Shown here one piece after another: positions 37,361 to 49,200 of a DNA stretch of 64,000 nucleotides; within the stretch, counting starts at the first letter, position 1; the number at the start of each line of letters is the position of its first letter. The notes beneath the pieces were generated by a model. It had not been told where the DNA came from. It saw only the letters and a list, made by a program, of their open reading frames with translations, and searched no databases. The position numbers and the translations under genes were made by a program. Origin of the DNA: Patagioenas fasciata. Taxonomy: Eukaryota > Chordata > Aves > Columbiformes > Columbidae. The stretch lies in the NCBI RefSeq assembly GCF_037038585.1, contig NC_092524.1, positions 71,324,552 to 71,388,551 on the forward strand. Direction: 5' to 3'.

Positions 37361-37460
37361 GCAGCGGCGGGCTCAGCTCTGACCTGCATGGTGAATTGGG
37401 TTCTGCGCGCCCTCCCGCAGGCAGGCAGCCGGCAGCTGCCTGCGCCCGGCCCGCCGGACC

Positions 37461-40400
37461 CGTCCGCGGAGCGCCTGGTCTGAGGACACGGGCCCTAACA
37501 CCTGACTTGTAGGAGGGGATGATCCTGGCAGGAAAAGGAAAGGCTGGGTTATCTTTGGGGTCAATAAATTTGGGAGCTTTTAGGGATTTAGTGATCGTTA
37601 TCTATCTACAGGGATCTCTAATGGGGAGGAGAGTGCATTTCATGCTACAAAATACTGACACCTTTCTATAATGCTCTTTTGTGAGAAAATGTCGGTGATG
37701 TTGCCAGAAGCAGAGCAGCAAGAGGAGCTCTGCCCGTAGAGCCTTGAAGAGGAGCTACTGAACCTTGTCAGCTGCCAGTGACCCTGCACCTGGAGGGAGG
37801 CACACGCCAGGCGATGGGCCCCGTCTCCTCAGACAACCTCCTGTTGGGATGGCAGGCAGCTGCCTGCGCTTCTGGAGCTGCCCAGGTGTGCGTCTTCTCC
37901 AGCCTAAGCACTCGGGATGCTGCCTGCAGCCAGACCAGCACGCAGGGTGACTGTTGCCACAGGATGCAGGGGACCACTCATTGACTGCTCTGTGTGCTCA
38001 GAGGTGATGGAAGCAATGCTGCTGGGACACGCTGGCATTTTGCTGGAGATGCATGTGGGGGAAGCCCCATCCCAGAAAAGGAAAGAAGCAGTGACAGTCC
38101 TCACACCTCTCTGCTGACACTGTGCAAAAGGTGTTCATGCCCTGGGATGCAATGTCTGGCATATGTGGGAGTGAGAAAAGGGAAGGCAGCAGTGTTCCCA
38201 GGCTCCAGTATGTCCATGCAACCTGAGAAAATCGCTCTTCTTGCAAACTCTGAAGTGAAAAGGGAGTTTTTGTGATCTCCACAGCAGCATGTGACCCTGG
38301 TCTAGGGGGGAACACACGTCCCAGAGCAACAGGCATCCTCTGGTCTTCCACCAGCCTCTGAAGCTGCCCAGAGCCTGGCATCCAGGCTGGGTCTCTTAAG
38401 TTAGAGTTTATCTCCGTGTCCCAACTGCTATTTCATGGAGCTGGTTTGAGTTGTTACAGGAGCAGATAGGGTAAAATGCTGGCAGGAGGGAATGACTCTC
38501 GACCTTCTACTCTCTCGAGGGAAAGCTAATGTCAGTAAGCTGATTTTGCTCGAGCTGGCTCTGCAGATACTCTCCCTAACACTCAGTTCTAGCACAGTTG
38601 TCCTTTGGAGCTGGAGACAGCCTTGTGCTCAGCCCTGATTCAGCTTTCACAGCATTGTCTCCTCCGGAGAGAACAGAGACAAGAAGATGCTCCATGGTAA
38701 AACATCTGTTATCTTGGCTGGTATCTACCAGACTAGACAATCTTCTTGGGCTTCGTGTTCAAGCGTTTGCTGCTTTGTAAGTTCTCTGCGGTCCCAGGAG
38801 CAGGACAGCCAGCGTGATGGTGATACCAGCTGTGCAGCTGGCATCGGGAAAGGAACCAAATGTCTGAGTACAGCTTTCCTGGCGAAAGGGAAATTAAAAA
38901 TCCCTGTGGGAGCTTAGTGGAAGCTTGTGCTCAGAGCCATGTCTATTCTAGAGGGTGTGTTGGTTTGCTACTGTCCAGCACAAACACACCATGAGGACTG
39001 GTGCAGTACTGCTCTGAACTGGTACCACTACAGCACAGTCCAGAAACTCTGTGTCCTTACAGACAGCTACAAGAACACCCTGCACTCCAGCCTCAGCGGT
39101 TTGAGCAAGGGCTGCTGCAGCTTCTTTGCCAGACTGAAATCCATCTTGGATGTGGGATTGAAATAGCATCACTGACTTGTTAATATACCCAGTGGAGAAC
39201 CTGCTCCTCGCTGGCGTGTCCGGGAGTGCAGGGAGCTGTGGATGTGCTGGAGAGGTTGACTCCCGGATGTGTGGACAGCCAGTCAGCTCACCCGATCTGC
39301 CTGCAGCGCTGGCTCTGACCTTGTGTGGTCACAACATGTTCCTTCCAGCCACGTCCCCCTGCCCCCAGCCTTGTCATCGGGGTGCTGTCCCACGGCAGCG
39401 ACGGGGCAGCTGCTGGGGTTTGCGGTTGGACGCGGGGCAGCTGCAGAGGCAGGGGATGCTCTGGGCTGTGAGCTGCTGCCAGAAAAAGCCGCTCCAGCTG
39501 TGGCAGATCGTGTGTGCCCCCTGCCGGGAGCACCGCGCCAGTGACACGCGTGGGCTCGGGCTGGGCACCCGCGGGGACGGTGCTGCTGGGCCGCACGGCT
39601 CTGCCCGGCGGGCCCGGCCCCGTAGGCTCTTTGTGCTGGTGTAACCGGGCACTCACCCAGTGCCGAGCAGAGCTCCGTGGCTCGTTACTAACAGAGGGAA
39701 ACCCAGCAGCTTTCAAACGGTAGCAGTCAGCAGTGCATTTTGTTCCATGTCAGAGCACATCAAAGCAAATTCTGGACCCAGACTGAAGTGACAATGTGTG
39801 ACTATTGTGCTGTTGCAGGTCTTACCCTGAAACCATTCCCCTCCCTCTGGTTCACTCCTCTGCTGTGGTCTGTCCCTGAGGCGCTCCCGGGGAGCGTCAC
39901 CAAGGGGGTGACTTTGCCTGGACGCTCCCTTAGAGCTGCATCTGAAGCAGGGAGCGTCCTCGGGAGTCACCACCAAACTGCTGGGCAAGCAAAACTGAAC
40001 ACTTTTATCGGGGCAAGAAAGGATAAATACCTCTTTTTTGATAGTGAGGTGGTGGTGGGTGTGCCAGGGTCTGAGGGAGTGACTATTTGGGGATACACCA
40101 CTCTGCACTGAGCAAAGTGCTTTACAGTGGCACAAGCAGCCCTTTCTCGCTGTGCACCTCCGAGCGCTGATCCAGCGTGCTGTGTGTACACCCTAAAGGA
40201 GAGCGACAGCACTGCAGCATCGCGCTGACAGCAACAGCAGGTGGCTGCAAGCCATAGCATCCGTGCTAAAACTCTACGGCAAGAGGCAGTAAATGTTGCT
40301 CTTTAAGATAGGCTGTTGTACCTCATCAAAAAGTATTTGGAAACTGCAGTGTTTACTCATCCTTACAAGAAGAAAATTCGAAGCCTTAATAACTGAAATG

Positions 40401-43400
40401 TCAAGAGCCGCGCTGCATGGAGTGGATCCCTCCACAGACACCTGGCAGCGGGCAGCGCTGCGGGCAGGAGTGCAGCACCAGCCTCTCCCTCCCGAGAAGC
40501 AGCCGAGCGTGGCGCCTTACCCTGCGCCTCATTTCCCCAGGGCTTTTTCTTCCATTTTAAGTTCTCTAGTCTGTAAGATGGGGGAGCTGTTGCATTGTAC
40601 AAAAAATGGCAGAGACTGCTCCTACCAGTTCCTGGGCATCACAGGCTGCAGCAGGAGGTGGCAGCCGCCTTGTCCGCCAGGCGAGGCTGCAGCCGGAGCT
40701 GCGGAGCACCCAGCTCCGGCCCTCGGCAGCCGGGGCGAGCGGTGCGTGAATCTGACCCGGGCAAACCGGTTATGGGGATGCCCCTTCCTCACATTAGTTC
40801 TGATTTTATTTAAGGTAAGCTTGTATTGCATTTCTGTCCAGGGTCTGTTGGCGCATGGTAAAGCACCAGCACAGGGGGGTCCTTGCTCTGCCGTCCCTGC
40901 TGCGGCACCGGGTCTTGGACCCAACCACCGCAGGCAGGAGGGGCTGGCGCTGCCCTTGTCTTCAGGTGGACGCAGTTCATCCATTGAAAGCAAACCAAGT
41001 AAAGAGATACTTAATAGCTGAAGTGCATACTTTTTTACATTTTTTAATCTATGAAAAAAAAAAGTTCAACTTGGATTTAAATTGATGATTACAGTAATTG
41101 CACTATCTTGATCTTTTAACAGATTTGCTTCTTAAGGAATAAAATAAAGCACGGATATACTTTGGATTTTTTTGAAATCTCCTGCAAGATTATATTAACA
41201 TTTCTACCAGTTGGCACATGGCTTTAAAAGTTTTCTATCTTTCAGTACCTTTTAACTGGTAGATATAAGCTGGAGGACTGACACAAGTTAATGCCGGGTG
41301 TCCATCAGTCATCTAGAACACGCAACAATTTTGCATTGCACAAGCAATGTCTGGGAAATTCCTTGAGGCACAACCAAGAGGGGTTTGCGGTGCCATGCGA
41401 GAGCCTCTCCCCACCCCAGCGCCGTGGGCAGCGCTGTGCGCACCCCTGAGACGGGCACGGCGGCAGCACCGGGTCTGCATGGCGCCTCACCCGGCGCTGG
41501 CTCCGCTCACCGGGCTCTGTGGCCACGTCCGCTCAGCCCGGCTGCTCCACCGCTGCGCCCCAGCTCCCGAAGCACAGAGCGTTCAGTTCAGTGTGCACGG
41601 ATACAGGGGTGGGAGCAAACGTGGCTGATGGACGCCCTAAACATGAAATGGGAAGAAAGAGATTTATTGCGGGGCTATAAAACAAAAATAGAGAATAAGC
41701 CCAGTCATCATTTTAAAAAACGGTGTACCCCAAAAAACCTGTTACCTGAAAAGGCTGTTTCCTTCTGCCAGGTTTCATTGCCACCTCCAGGCCATGGGAC
41801 AAGTGTTCCCGGGCAGGCAGGGACCGGAGCGGTGGGGAAGGCCACAGGGCAATGCTGATGCACGTCGGAGCTGGGGCAGAGACTAAATGAAAAGGAGCAG
41901 GCTGCCAACACTACGAGTGACCCCATTTTTCCAGCTGTAAATGGACATACAGGTACTTGTGGTTCTGACCTTGCCTTCAGTCACAAGGCCCTTTTCTTGA
42001 TGCAGGAATGCTTTTCACTTGCCCATCTTGTCTAAGCGCTGGGTGGGAGCCGGAGCAGAGGTCCTGGGAAAGGACTCAGTGCTGCAGTGCAACACTGCTT
42101 CTGACGAGCTGGTTTGGGGCTCTAAATTCCTTCCTCAGAGGGCTGAGGATCCACGGGCAGTGCTTACCCATTGCTGAATGTGGTTTCTCAATGGGAGCAC
42201 AGCCAGGCACCTGCTGGGCTCCTCCCGACGCTGGGGCTCACAGCGCTGGCTGCAGGGTCGCCTCGCCTGGCACGGGGGAGCTGGGGGTTCTCTCAAGCGG
42301 GGACACGCACGTAAGGATCCGGAGGATGATGGAGAAATGGCAGGAGTCTGCTCGAGAGGCCTTCGGTCCCAGCTGGCAATCGTTGAAGCCCAAGTACCAC
42401 CAGCTGAGCAGAAGCGTTGGTGCTGTGCAGACAAGACGGGCTGCACCTGGCAGAGAGCACGGGCACCCCACCCTGCGTCACCAGCGCCCAGTGTCACCAG
42501 GGCTCAGCGTCACCTGCCTGGCTTGTTTCACAGCACCGAGCGGCTGAGCTAAGGACGCGTCCATTGCCCGTCTCCCCCTCCCTTCTCCTGGCAGTATTTG
42601 GCTGTGCCCTTGGTACCTTAGTAACGTGCTCCCTTAACACTTGCACTCTCTTTGTGTTGGGTTTTTGAGTTTCAGTCTTTTAAAATTCTTTCTCATTCCC
42701 GTTTCTTTCTTATGCAATTTATTCCTTCTTTGTTGAGGGGACATCTCATTAGAAAACAGCAACATCGACATCACCAGCCTGCTCGAATTCCTGTACCACG
42801 CTTGCTGCTCTGTAAGAGCCATGTGAAGAGTTTGTTTCCATAACAGACTGAAAAACTGTTTGCTCTTCTACCAGTTGCTGATTAAAGTGTTTTCCTTAAG
42901 CCAAATCTTACGTGGAAAAGCGTATCCAACATTTCAAGCCGTTTTCAGAGTGTTCCTCCCGCACGCCCCATCCCCTCTCACATCCCAGCAGCCAGCTGAG
43001 GGCCCACATTCAGCTGATGGGGATGGGAGACGGAGGAGCTACCAGAGGCCTTGTTTATGCGCACAGGAAAAAACCTTTCATTTACGGTCTTCACAGTCGT
43101 TAATTTAGAGACTTTCCAGCCGCGGTTTGGAGGCTGCAGACGCTCACCAGTGCCATGACCACGCTGAAGGGAAAAAGCTGCACAAAAAGTCAACTGTCAC
43201 CGCGAAATTTCACTCCTGAATGCAGGCGCGTCTGATTTCGTCTGATGTTTTCCTTCCCAGACAAGGAACGTAATATTCCACTGGAATGGAAAGAGAAAGC
43301 ACATGATTAATGATTAAAAGGCATAAGCATTCCAAACAAGCAGAACTGGAAAAATAGTAAGGTAACTAATATTTTTGGGAAGTTGCTAATGGGAAAAAAA

Positions 43401-44064
43401 AATGCAGAGACACAGAGGCAAAAGAAGTCTGGTAATAACTCTTGAAAAGAGAGCGAGCGGGAGGCTGGCATGGATCCCCACCGCTCCCAGCTTGTTCAAT
43501 TAAAATCAACACTGAATGGGTTTCCTTTCACTTCCATTGCTCAAGCTGCATTCTTCAAAGGGATAGCAAATGAGTGATATGCATATGAAAGAACCATGGA
43601 GTATGAAATTACAAAATGATACAGGGTTTGGGTATTTGCACTTTGAGATATTAAATCTTCTGAAGGAAAATATTTGAGCAAATTCTGAAAAAAAGAACCC
43701 TAGAGAGGAGGAAGGAAGAGCTGCGAGATAAATCTAATAAGGAAGAGACCAGCAATTTCCAAGCGCTATTGAATTACTCGGTTTAACCATGACACAGTGT
43801 TTCGAGCCCCGATTTTCTCTTCTGTCTGGGCTCCTGCAGTGGTTTACATTTACTAGCTGTGTCTCGTTTATGTTCATAACACACGCTGAGTTCAAGGGCC
43901 CGAGTCACACTTGGATTTCACCCTTTTCAGAGGTTTAGAGGTGCTAAAAATCCTTTCCTTGCACCTGGCGCTCACCGTCCTTTCCTTTTTGCAGACACCG
44001 CGCTGCTGCAGCGCCGCTCTGGGCAGGTGGGACCCTCACCGCTCCCTGTCCCGTACAGCTCTGC
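37461..44064. other. Non-coding, presumed upstream of LRFN5
   Basis: Single-copy sequence. AT-rich pockets lie at 40990-41340 and 43200-43780; the latter contains several TAAT and ATTAA motifs. GC-rich stretches lie at 39400-39640 and 40400-40760. No exon, RNA gene or dispersed repeat is recognised. Confidence 0.5.
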
Positions 44065-44712
44065 AGCGTGGGACAGACAGCCACCCGCAGCGTGGGACAG
44101 ACAGCCACCCGCAGCGTGGGACAGACAGCAACATACAGTGTGGGACAGACAGCAACCCGCAGCGTGGGACAGACAGCAACATACAGCGTGGGACAGACAG
44201 CAACATACAGTGTGGGACAGACAGCCACCCACAGCGTGGGACAGACAGCAACATACAGCGTGGGACAGACAGCAACATACAGTGTGGGACAGACAGCCAC
44301 CCGCAGCGGGGGACAGACAGCAACATACAGCGTGGGACAGACATCCACCCGCAGCGTGGGACAGACAGCAACATACAGTGTGGGACAGACAGCCACCCGC
44401 AGCGTGGGACAGACAGCAACATACAGTGTGGGACAGACAGCAACATACAGCGTGGGACAGACAGCCACCCACAGCGTGGGACAGACAGCAACATACAGCG
44501 TGGGACAGACAGCAACATACAGTGTGGGACAGACAGCCACCCACAGCGTGGGACAGACAGCAACATACAGCGTGGGACAGACAGCAACATACAGCGTGGG
44601 ACAGACAGCCACCCGCAGCGTGGGACAGACAGCAACATACAGTGTGGGACAGACAGCCACCCGCAGCGTGGGACAGACAGCAACATACAGCGTGGGACAG
44701 ACAGGCACCCGC
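44065..44712. repeat. 24-bp minisatellite, 27 exact-length units with higher-order pattern
   Basis: Every unit is 24 bp with core GTGGGACAGACAGC. Type A ends CACCCGC or CACCCAC and type B ends AACATAC. After a start of A-A-B, one hybrid unit (AACCCGC) occurs, then the units follow B-B-A (72 bp) and B-A (48 bp) super-repeats. No indel occurs in 648 bp. Since 24 is divisible by three, several frames on both strands are open (261-332 codons) without any sign of a real protein. Confidence 0.97.
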
Positions 44713-45280
44713 AGCGGTGTCCGCCCAGCGCAGCCGCGGCTGCCCGGCGCAGCGCATCTCTGCCTTGGCCTTCCCGAGCTCCTGCCCTGCATGGCCAAGG
44801 ACGCGCGTTGTTACAGCGGGTCAGGAAACCTAACAGGTGTGTCACGGTTCCTTTGGATCTCTCAAGTTTGCAGGACAATGTACTCTGTAAATTAAGCTTT
44901 ATTTTATGACCACATTTTGAGATACAACAAACAAACTTGGGCTAAATCCCCTTTACCTGGACTAGACTTTCACATGAATTCACTTATTCACCACTCAGGT
45001 CATGAAGTTTCAGAACTTCTGACCCACAACTCAACTCGTGCGCCTGTGACCAGAGAGCTCCCTGGCCGAGGGTGAGCGCTCGTCCCTCCTCCCATCGCAG
45101 CACGGGTGTCCCCTGTGTCCCCTGTGTCACACTGGCAGGCACGAGCGCCTCGGCGGCCCAGCTGCTCTTGGATCCACTTCCAAAGCTGATGTTTATACTT
45201 TCCAGCTTGGAGGTTTGGTCTACAACATTTCCAAGAGTTGTGGGATTCTGATAGACCCACCTAACACTCTGCAGAGACGC
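44713..45280. other. Non-coding spacer between two arrays
   Basis: Single-copy sequence of about 570 bp separating the 24-bp and CTGCAG arrays. Nothing is recognised. Confidence 0.5.
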
Positions 45281-46242
45281 TGGCTGCAGGGACACCAGCT
45301 GCAGGGACGCCAGCTGCAGGGGACACTGGCTGCAGGGGACACCAGCTGCAGGGACACCAGCTGCAGGGACACCAGCTGCAGGGGACACTGGCTGCAGGGG
45401 ACACCAGCTGCAGGGGACGGTGGCTGCAGGGGACACCAGCTGCAGGGGACACCAGCTGCAGGGGACGGTGGCTGCAGGGACACCAGCTGCAGGGCACGGT
45501 GGCTGCAGGGACACCAGCTGCAGGGGACGGTGGCTGCAGGGGACGGTGGCTGCAGGGGACACCAGCTGCAGGGACGCCAGCTGCAGGGGATGGTGGCTGC
45601 AGGGACACCAGCTGCAGGGGATGGTGGCTGCAGGGGACACCAGCTGCAGGGGACGGTGGCTGCAGGGGACGGTGGCTGCAGGGGACACCAGCTGCAGGGA
45701 CGCCAGCTGCAGGGGACGGTGGCTGCAGGGACACCAGCTGCAGGGGACACCAGCTGCAGGGGACGGTCGCTGCAGGGACACCAGCTGCAGGGGACACCAG
45801 CTGCAGGGGATGGTGGCTGCAGGGGACACCAGCTGCAGGGGACACCGGCTGCAGGGGACACCAGCTGCAGGGGACGGTGGCTGCAGGGACACCAGCTGCA
45901 GGGGACACCAGCTGCAGGGGACGGTGGCTGCAGGGGACACCAGCTGCAGGGGACACCGGCTGCAGGGGACACCAGCTGCAGGGGACGGTGGCTGCAGGGA
46001 CACCAGCTGCAGGGGACGGTGGCTGCAGGGACACCAGCTGCAGGGGACACTGGCTGCAGGGGACACCAGCTGCAGGGGACGGTGGCTGCAGGGACACCAG
46101 CTGCAGGGGACACTGGCTGCAGGGGACGGTGGCTGCAGGGACACTGGCTGCAGGGGACGGTGGCTGCAGGGGACGGTGGCTGCAGGGACACCAGCTGCAG
46201 GGGACAATGGCTGCAGGGACACCAGCTGCAGGGGACGGTGGT
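45281..46242. repeat. 15-16-bp CTGCAG minisatellite, about 60 units
   Basis: Units are CTGCAGGGGACACCAG, its 15-bp form lacking one G, and CTGCAGGGGACGGTGG. A CTGCAG palindrome occurs in each unit, and CAGCTG appears wherever a CACCAG unit meets the next. G-rich on plus. Frames of 267-437 codons on both strands are artefacts. Confidence 0.96.
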
Positions 46243-49200
46243 CGCATCGTGGCCCTGCAGCTCTTGCTGGCCACCTCTGCCTGCCTGCTGCTCTCACTGT
46301 GACCTAATGCCACCGGCTCACGTCAGGCGCTGCGTTAGCCAAAATCTGAGCAGGACTCGTGTGAACAGGCACAAGGAGCCGGGATTCCCGTCGTGCTGGT
46401 TTCTGAGGGCCGCGAGAGGCGGGCAGGGCTACCCGCTGCGCGGCTGTGCCTGCTCCTGGCCTCAGCCCGACGGCTTGCTTTGTTCTTAATATCATGTTCA
46501 GATTAAAAGGCATGAAAAGTCACCCGATTGGCACTCAGTCAGCTCGTGTTTTCAGAAATATGCTGCATGGAAAACACTTAGACAGTTGCCTTAGAAAACT
46601 CCTAGCCCTGATGGTCTCTCTAATCACACAAGACTCACATGCTGCGTTTAGAATTCTCAGAATGCCATGACTTGATGGTAATTAGTGATAATTGTTTCTC
46701 ACACAGCCTCTGTATTTGACTAATAACTCCCTTTACAAGAGCCAGGGAGATCAGGGATGCCTGGGTCAAGATCCGTCACTGTTAATTACCCTTTTACTCC
46801 TCCTGTTGCTAATTCAAGTTTCTCCACAGCTGGTGTTGACTTCTCCAGGAGCGGTTGCTCAGTCCCGCGCGGTCCTGAGCACCGCAGTGCAGCGCTGGGC
46901 TGTGCAGAGCCAGCTTCAAGTGCTGCACCCCGCGTCCCCTTCAAAGGTGGCAAACACGGATTCGTATTTCCTAAGGAAAGGAGGCAGGTGTATAACCCCG
47001 GTCTGACCTGCTGCAGAGCACGGGCTGAGAGCTACACGCTGGTGCTTTTGCTGCTGCTTGAAGTTCTTCTGGAGATGAACCCAGACTGAGTTAAAGAAAA
47101 ACAGCTTCAACAGACAAAACTCGAACCGCCCCTTGGGTAAGCTGCTCCAATGACTTACTATCTGTACTGTTAAAAATGTGCATCTTCTGCTTTAAAGTCA
47201 TCTATTGTAGCTTCCAAACATGGAATTTTATTTTTTTTTTTAACTGTCTAGCCCCTGGGAGAAATGTTTGTCAGGCACTGGGTAACGTTTGCTGAGAACA
47301 GCCATGGGATAATGGAAAGGGGTCAGGCGATACTGAGACCTGTTCTGCCATCTCCAGCCAGAACCCGCGAGCCCACGCGTCTGCGGGCTCCTGAGCCTCA
47401 CCTGGGGAGCTGGGGGATGAAGGTGGTGCCGATACTGCCTCAGAGCCCTGGGAAAAGGAGGCTGCAAAAAAGGGGGTGGTCATCTGAAAAGGCTGGGAAG
47501 CTCTGCAGGGCAGAGGAGATTTGATATCAGATGTTTTCCCTGTGTCAGTACTGCCAGCCCACGCTGGGACACCCCGTCCTCCCCATGGGAAGGGGGGTCA
47601 TTGCACACAAGACCCCGCTCTGCAGCACTTCGGCCTCTCCGAAAGGCAGGGTGTGCGCTGCCCAGGGACTCCAGCCCTCCCGAGGGGGGAGCAGACCCAC
47701 AGGGCATGGCCAGCTCTGGCCTGGCCCCCCCGGCTGCTGCTGGGGCTCCTGGGTGCCCGATGTGCCGGCATTGAGCCCAAGAGCCAGGCACCCCCGGGCC
47801 CCCACCAACGGCACAGCCATGGAGCCGGCACCCCTGCACCCTGGGTCGGGGCTCACCCCTTCTCCCCGCTCAGGGCCTGGTCCCCACAGCTGGACCCCAC
47901 GCCCCCCTGAGCTGACAGCGAGGTCCGGACCCGCTGCCACGCTCCCCGGTGCTGAGCATCGCCCTCCTCCGCTCGCACGCCTGTCCTGCCGCCCAGCGCA
48001 GCACCTGCCTGCCCAGCGCTGCTGCCCGGAAGGTGTGTGAATATCACACAGTTAATCAGATGCTCTGACTTCTGAAAAAACAAACTCTCCACCACTGTTT
48101 TTCTACAGACTCGGAAGGCAAGATGGCAAAGATGCAGTGCCCTTAGAAAGTCAGTGAGCAGTATGAATAAGCACTATGAATATGCATTCAGTGTTTACAG
48201 GAACATTAAATTATACAGGAAATGGGACCTATAAGTCCAGAAAATGTCCCTTATGTGGCAAAGACCAAGCACTTGAGATAGCTGTGTGGTACAGTAGTTG
48301 TCCTTACGCACCGAGTGAAAGACAGCTCTGGAAACACTCCTCTCTGCCTTAGACGTAATGCCCTTCAGAAACGCCTTTCCCATCACCGAGAACCTGCCCT
48401 GCTGCAGGGCAGCCCCTGAGCCTCTCCGCTCGCAGCCTGCGTGTGTTCCCGCAGCTCGGTGTCAATGCCGCGCTGCCAATGGCAGACGCCTTCAGAGCAG
48501 CATCCTCGGTCCGCAGCGGCTCCTGCCTGCTCCCGGCGGCGCTGGTGAGCCCGCGGAGGAGCCGTCGCTTGGCGTGACCTGGAAATCTGCGCACCTGATT
48601 TCTGGGTAGGAGGGAGCTCAGGGCTGCTGGAATGCAAACACGAAACTTCCTGCTGGGCTTCATGCACTGGTGCCCTTCCACAGCCCCTGGACCGGCCATC
48701 GAGGCGCTGGGGCAGGCGGAGGTTTTGTTGTTTCAGACCCGTGCCAGGGGAAGCAGTGGAGCACCCTGGGGGCATTCTGGGTTCTTCTGCTTTGAGAAGT
48801 TGCATCCTTGGATTTCCCCTACATTTCTTCTCTAAATAAAGCCCTAAAGGTGCTTACCATACTCAGGTTTCCACGTACAGCAGAGAAATGGCCCAGAAGC
48901 ACCTGAGGCAGGTTCTCTTTTGCCTGTTGTAGCACTTTTCTCAATATACGCCCCAAAAGACTCTGGTGTTCACCTGTTTGATCCCTCAGCAATAACACCG
49001 GCAGGTGCTCCATTCCGTGTCACTGTTCCAGTCCCGTTGGAGCTGCAGCAGGACACGGAGGTGCCACAGGAGCCCACGGCCCCACACCCCAACGCTGGGT
49101 CGCATGGACAGGAACTGTGTCACCAAATTTAACTGCCAGCCCGCCAGACGGGGCTGGCGGGGAGCAGGAATCACCACGACTGGGAGCTGTGTTACGTGAG

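Larger units (their letters stand above)
35440..37460. promoter_or_regulatory. CpG island, candidate LRFN5 promoter and first exon
   Basis: About 2 kb of very high G+C with dense CpG, the strongest such segment in the window. It contains short simple runs (GAGCC repeats near 35490, CCCCAT repeats near 35910, a C run near 36001-36011). No TATA box is evident, as is common for CpG-island promoters. The only recognised gene lies to the left on the minus strand, and its coding exon begins with a spliced 5' UTR, so a non-coding first exon here is a good inference. Two minus-strand donors and one plus-strand donor are present. A divergent transcript or another gene's promoter remains possible. Confidence 0.6.

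Noticed and set aside
43911..44909. Open frames of 261-332 codons through the 24-bp array
   Set aside because: Unit length is divisible by three, so several frames stay open. Comparable frames on both strands argue against any one being coding.
44984..46489. Frames of 267-437 codons through the CTGCAG array
   Set aside because: Tandem-repeat artefact, with overlapping open frames on both strands and no recognisable domain.
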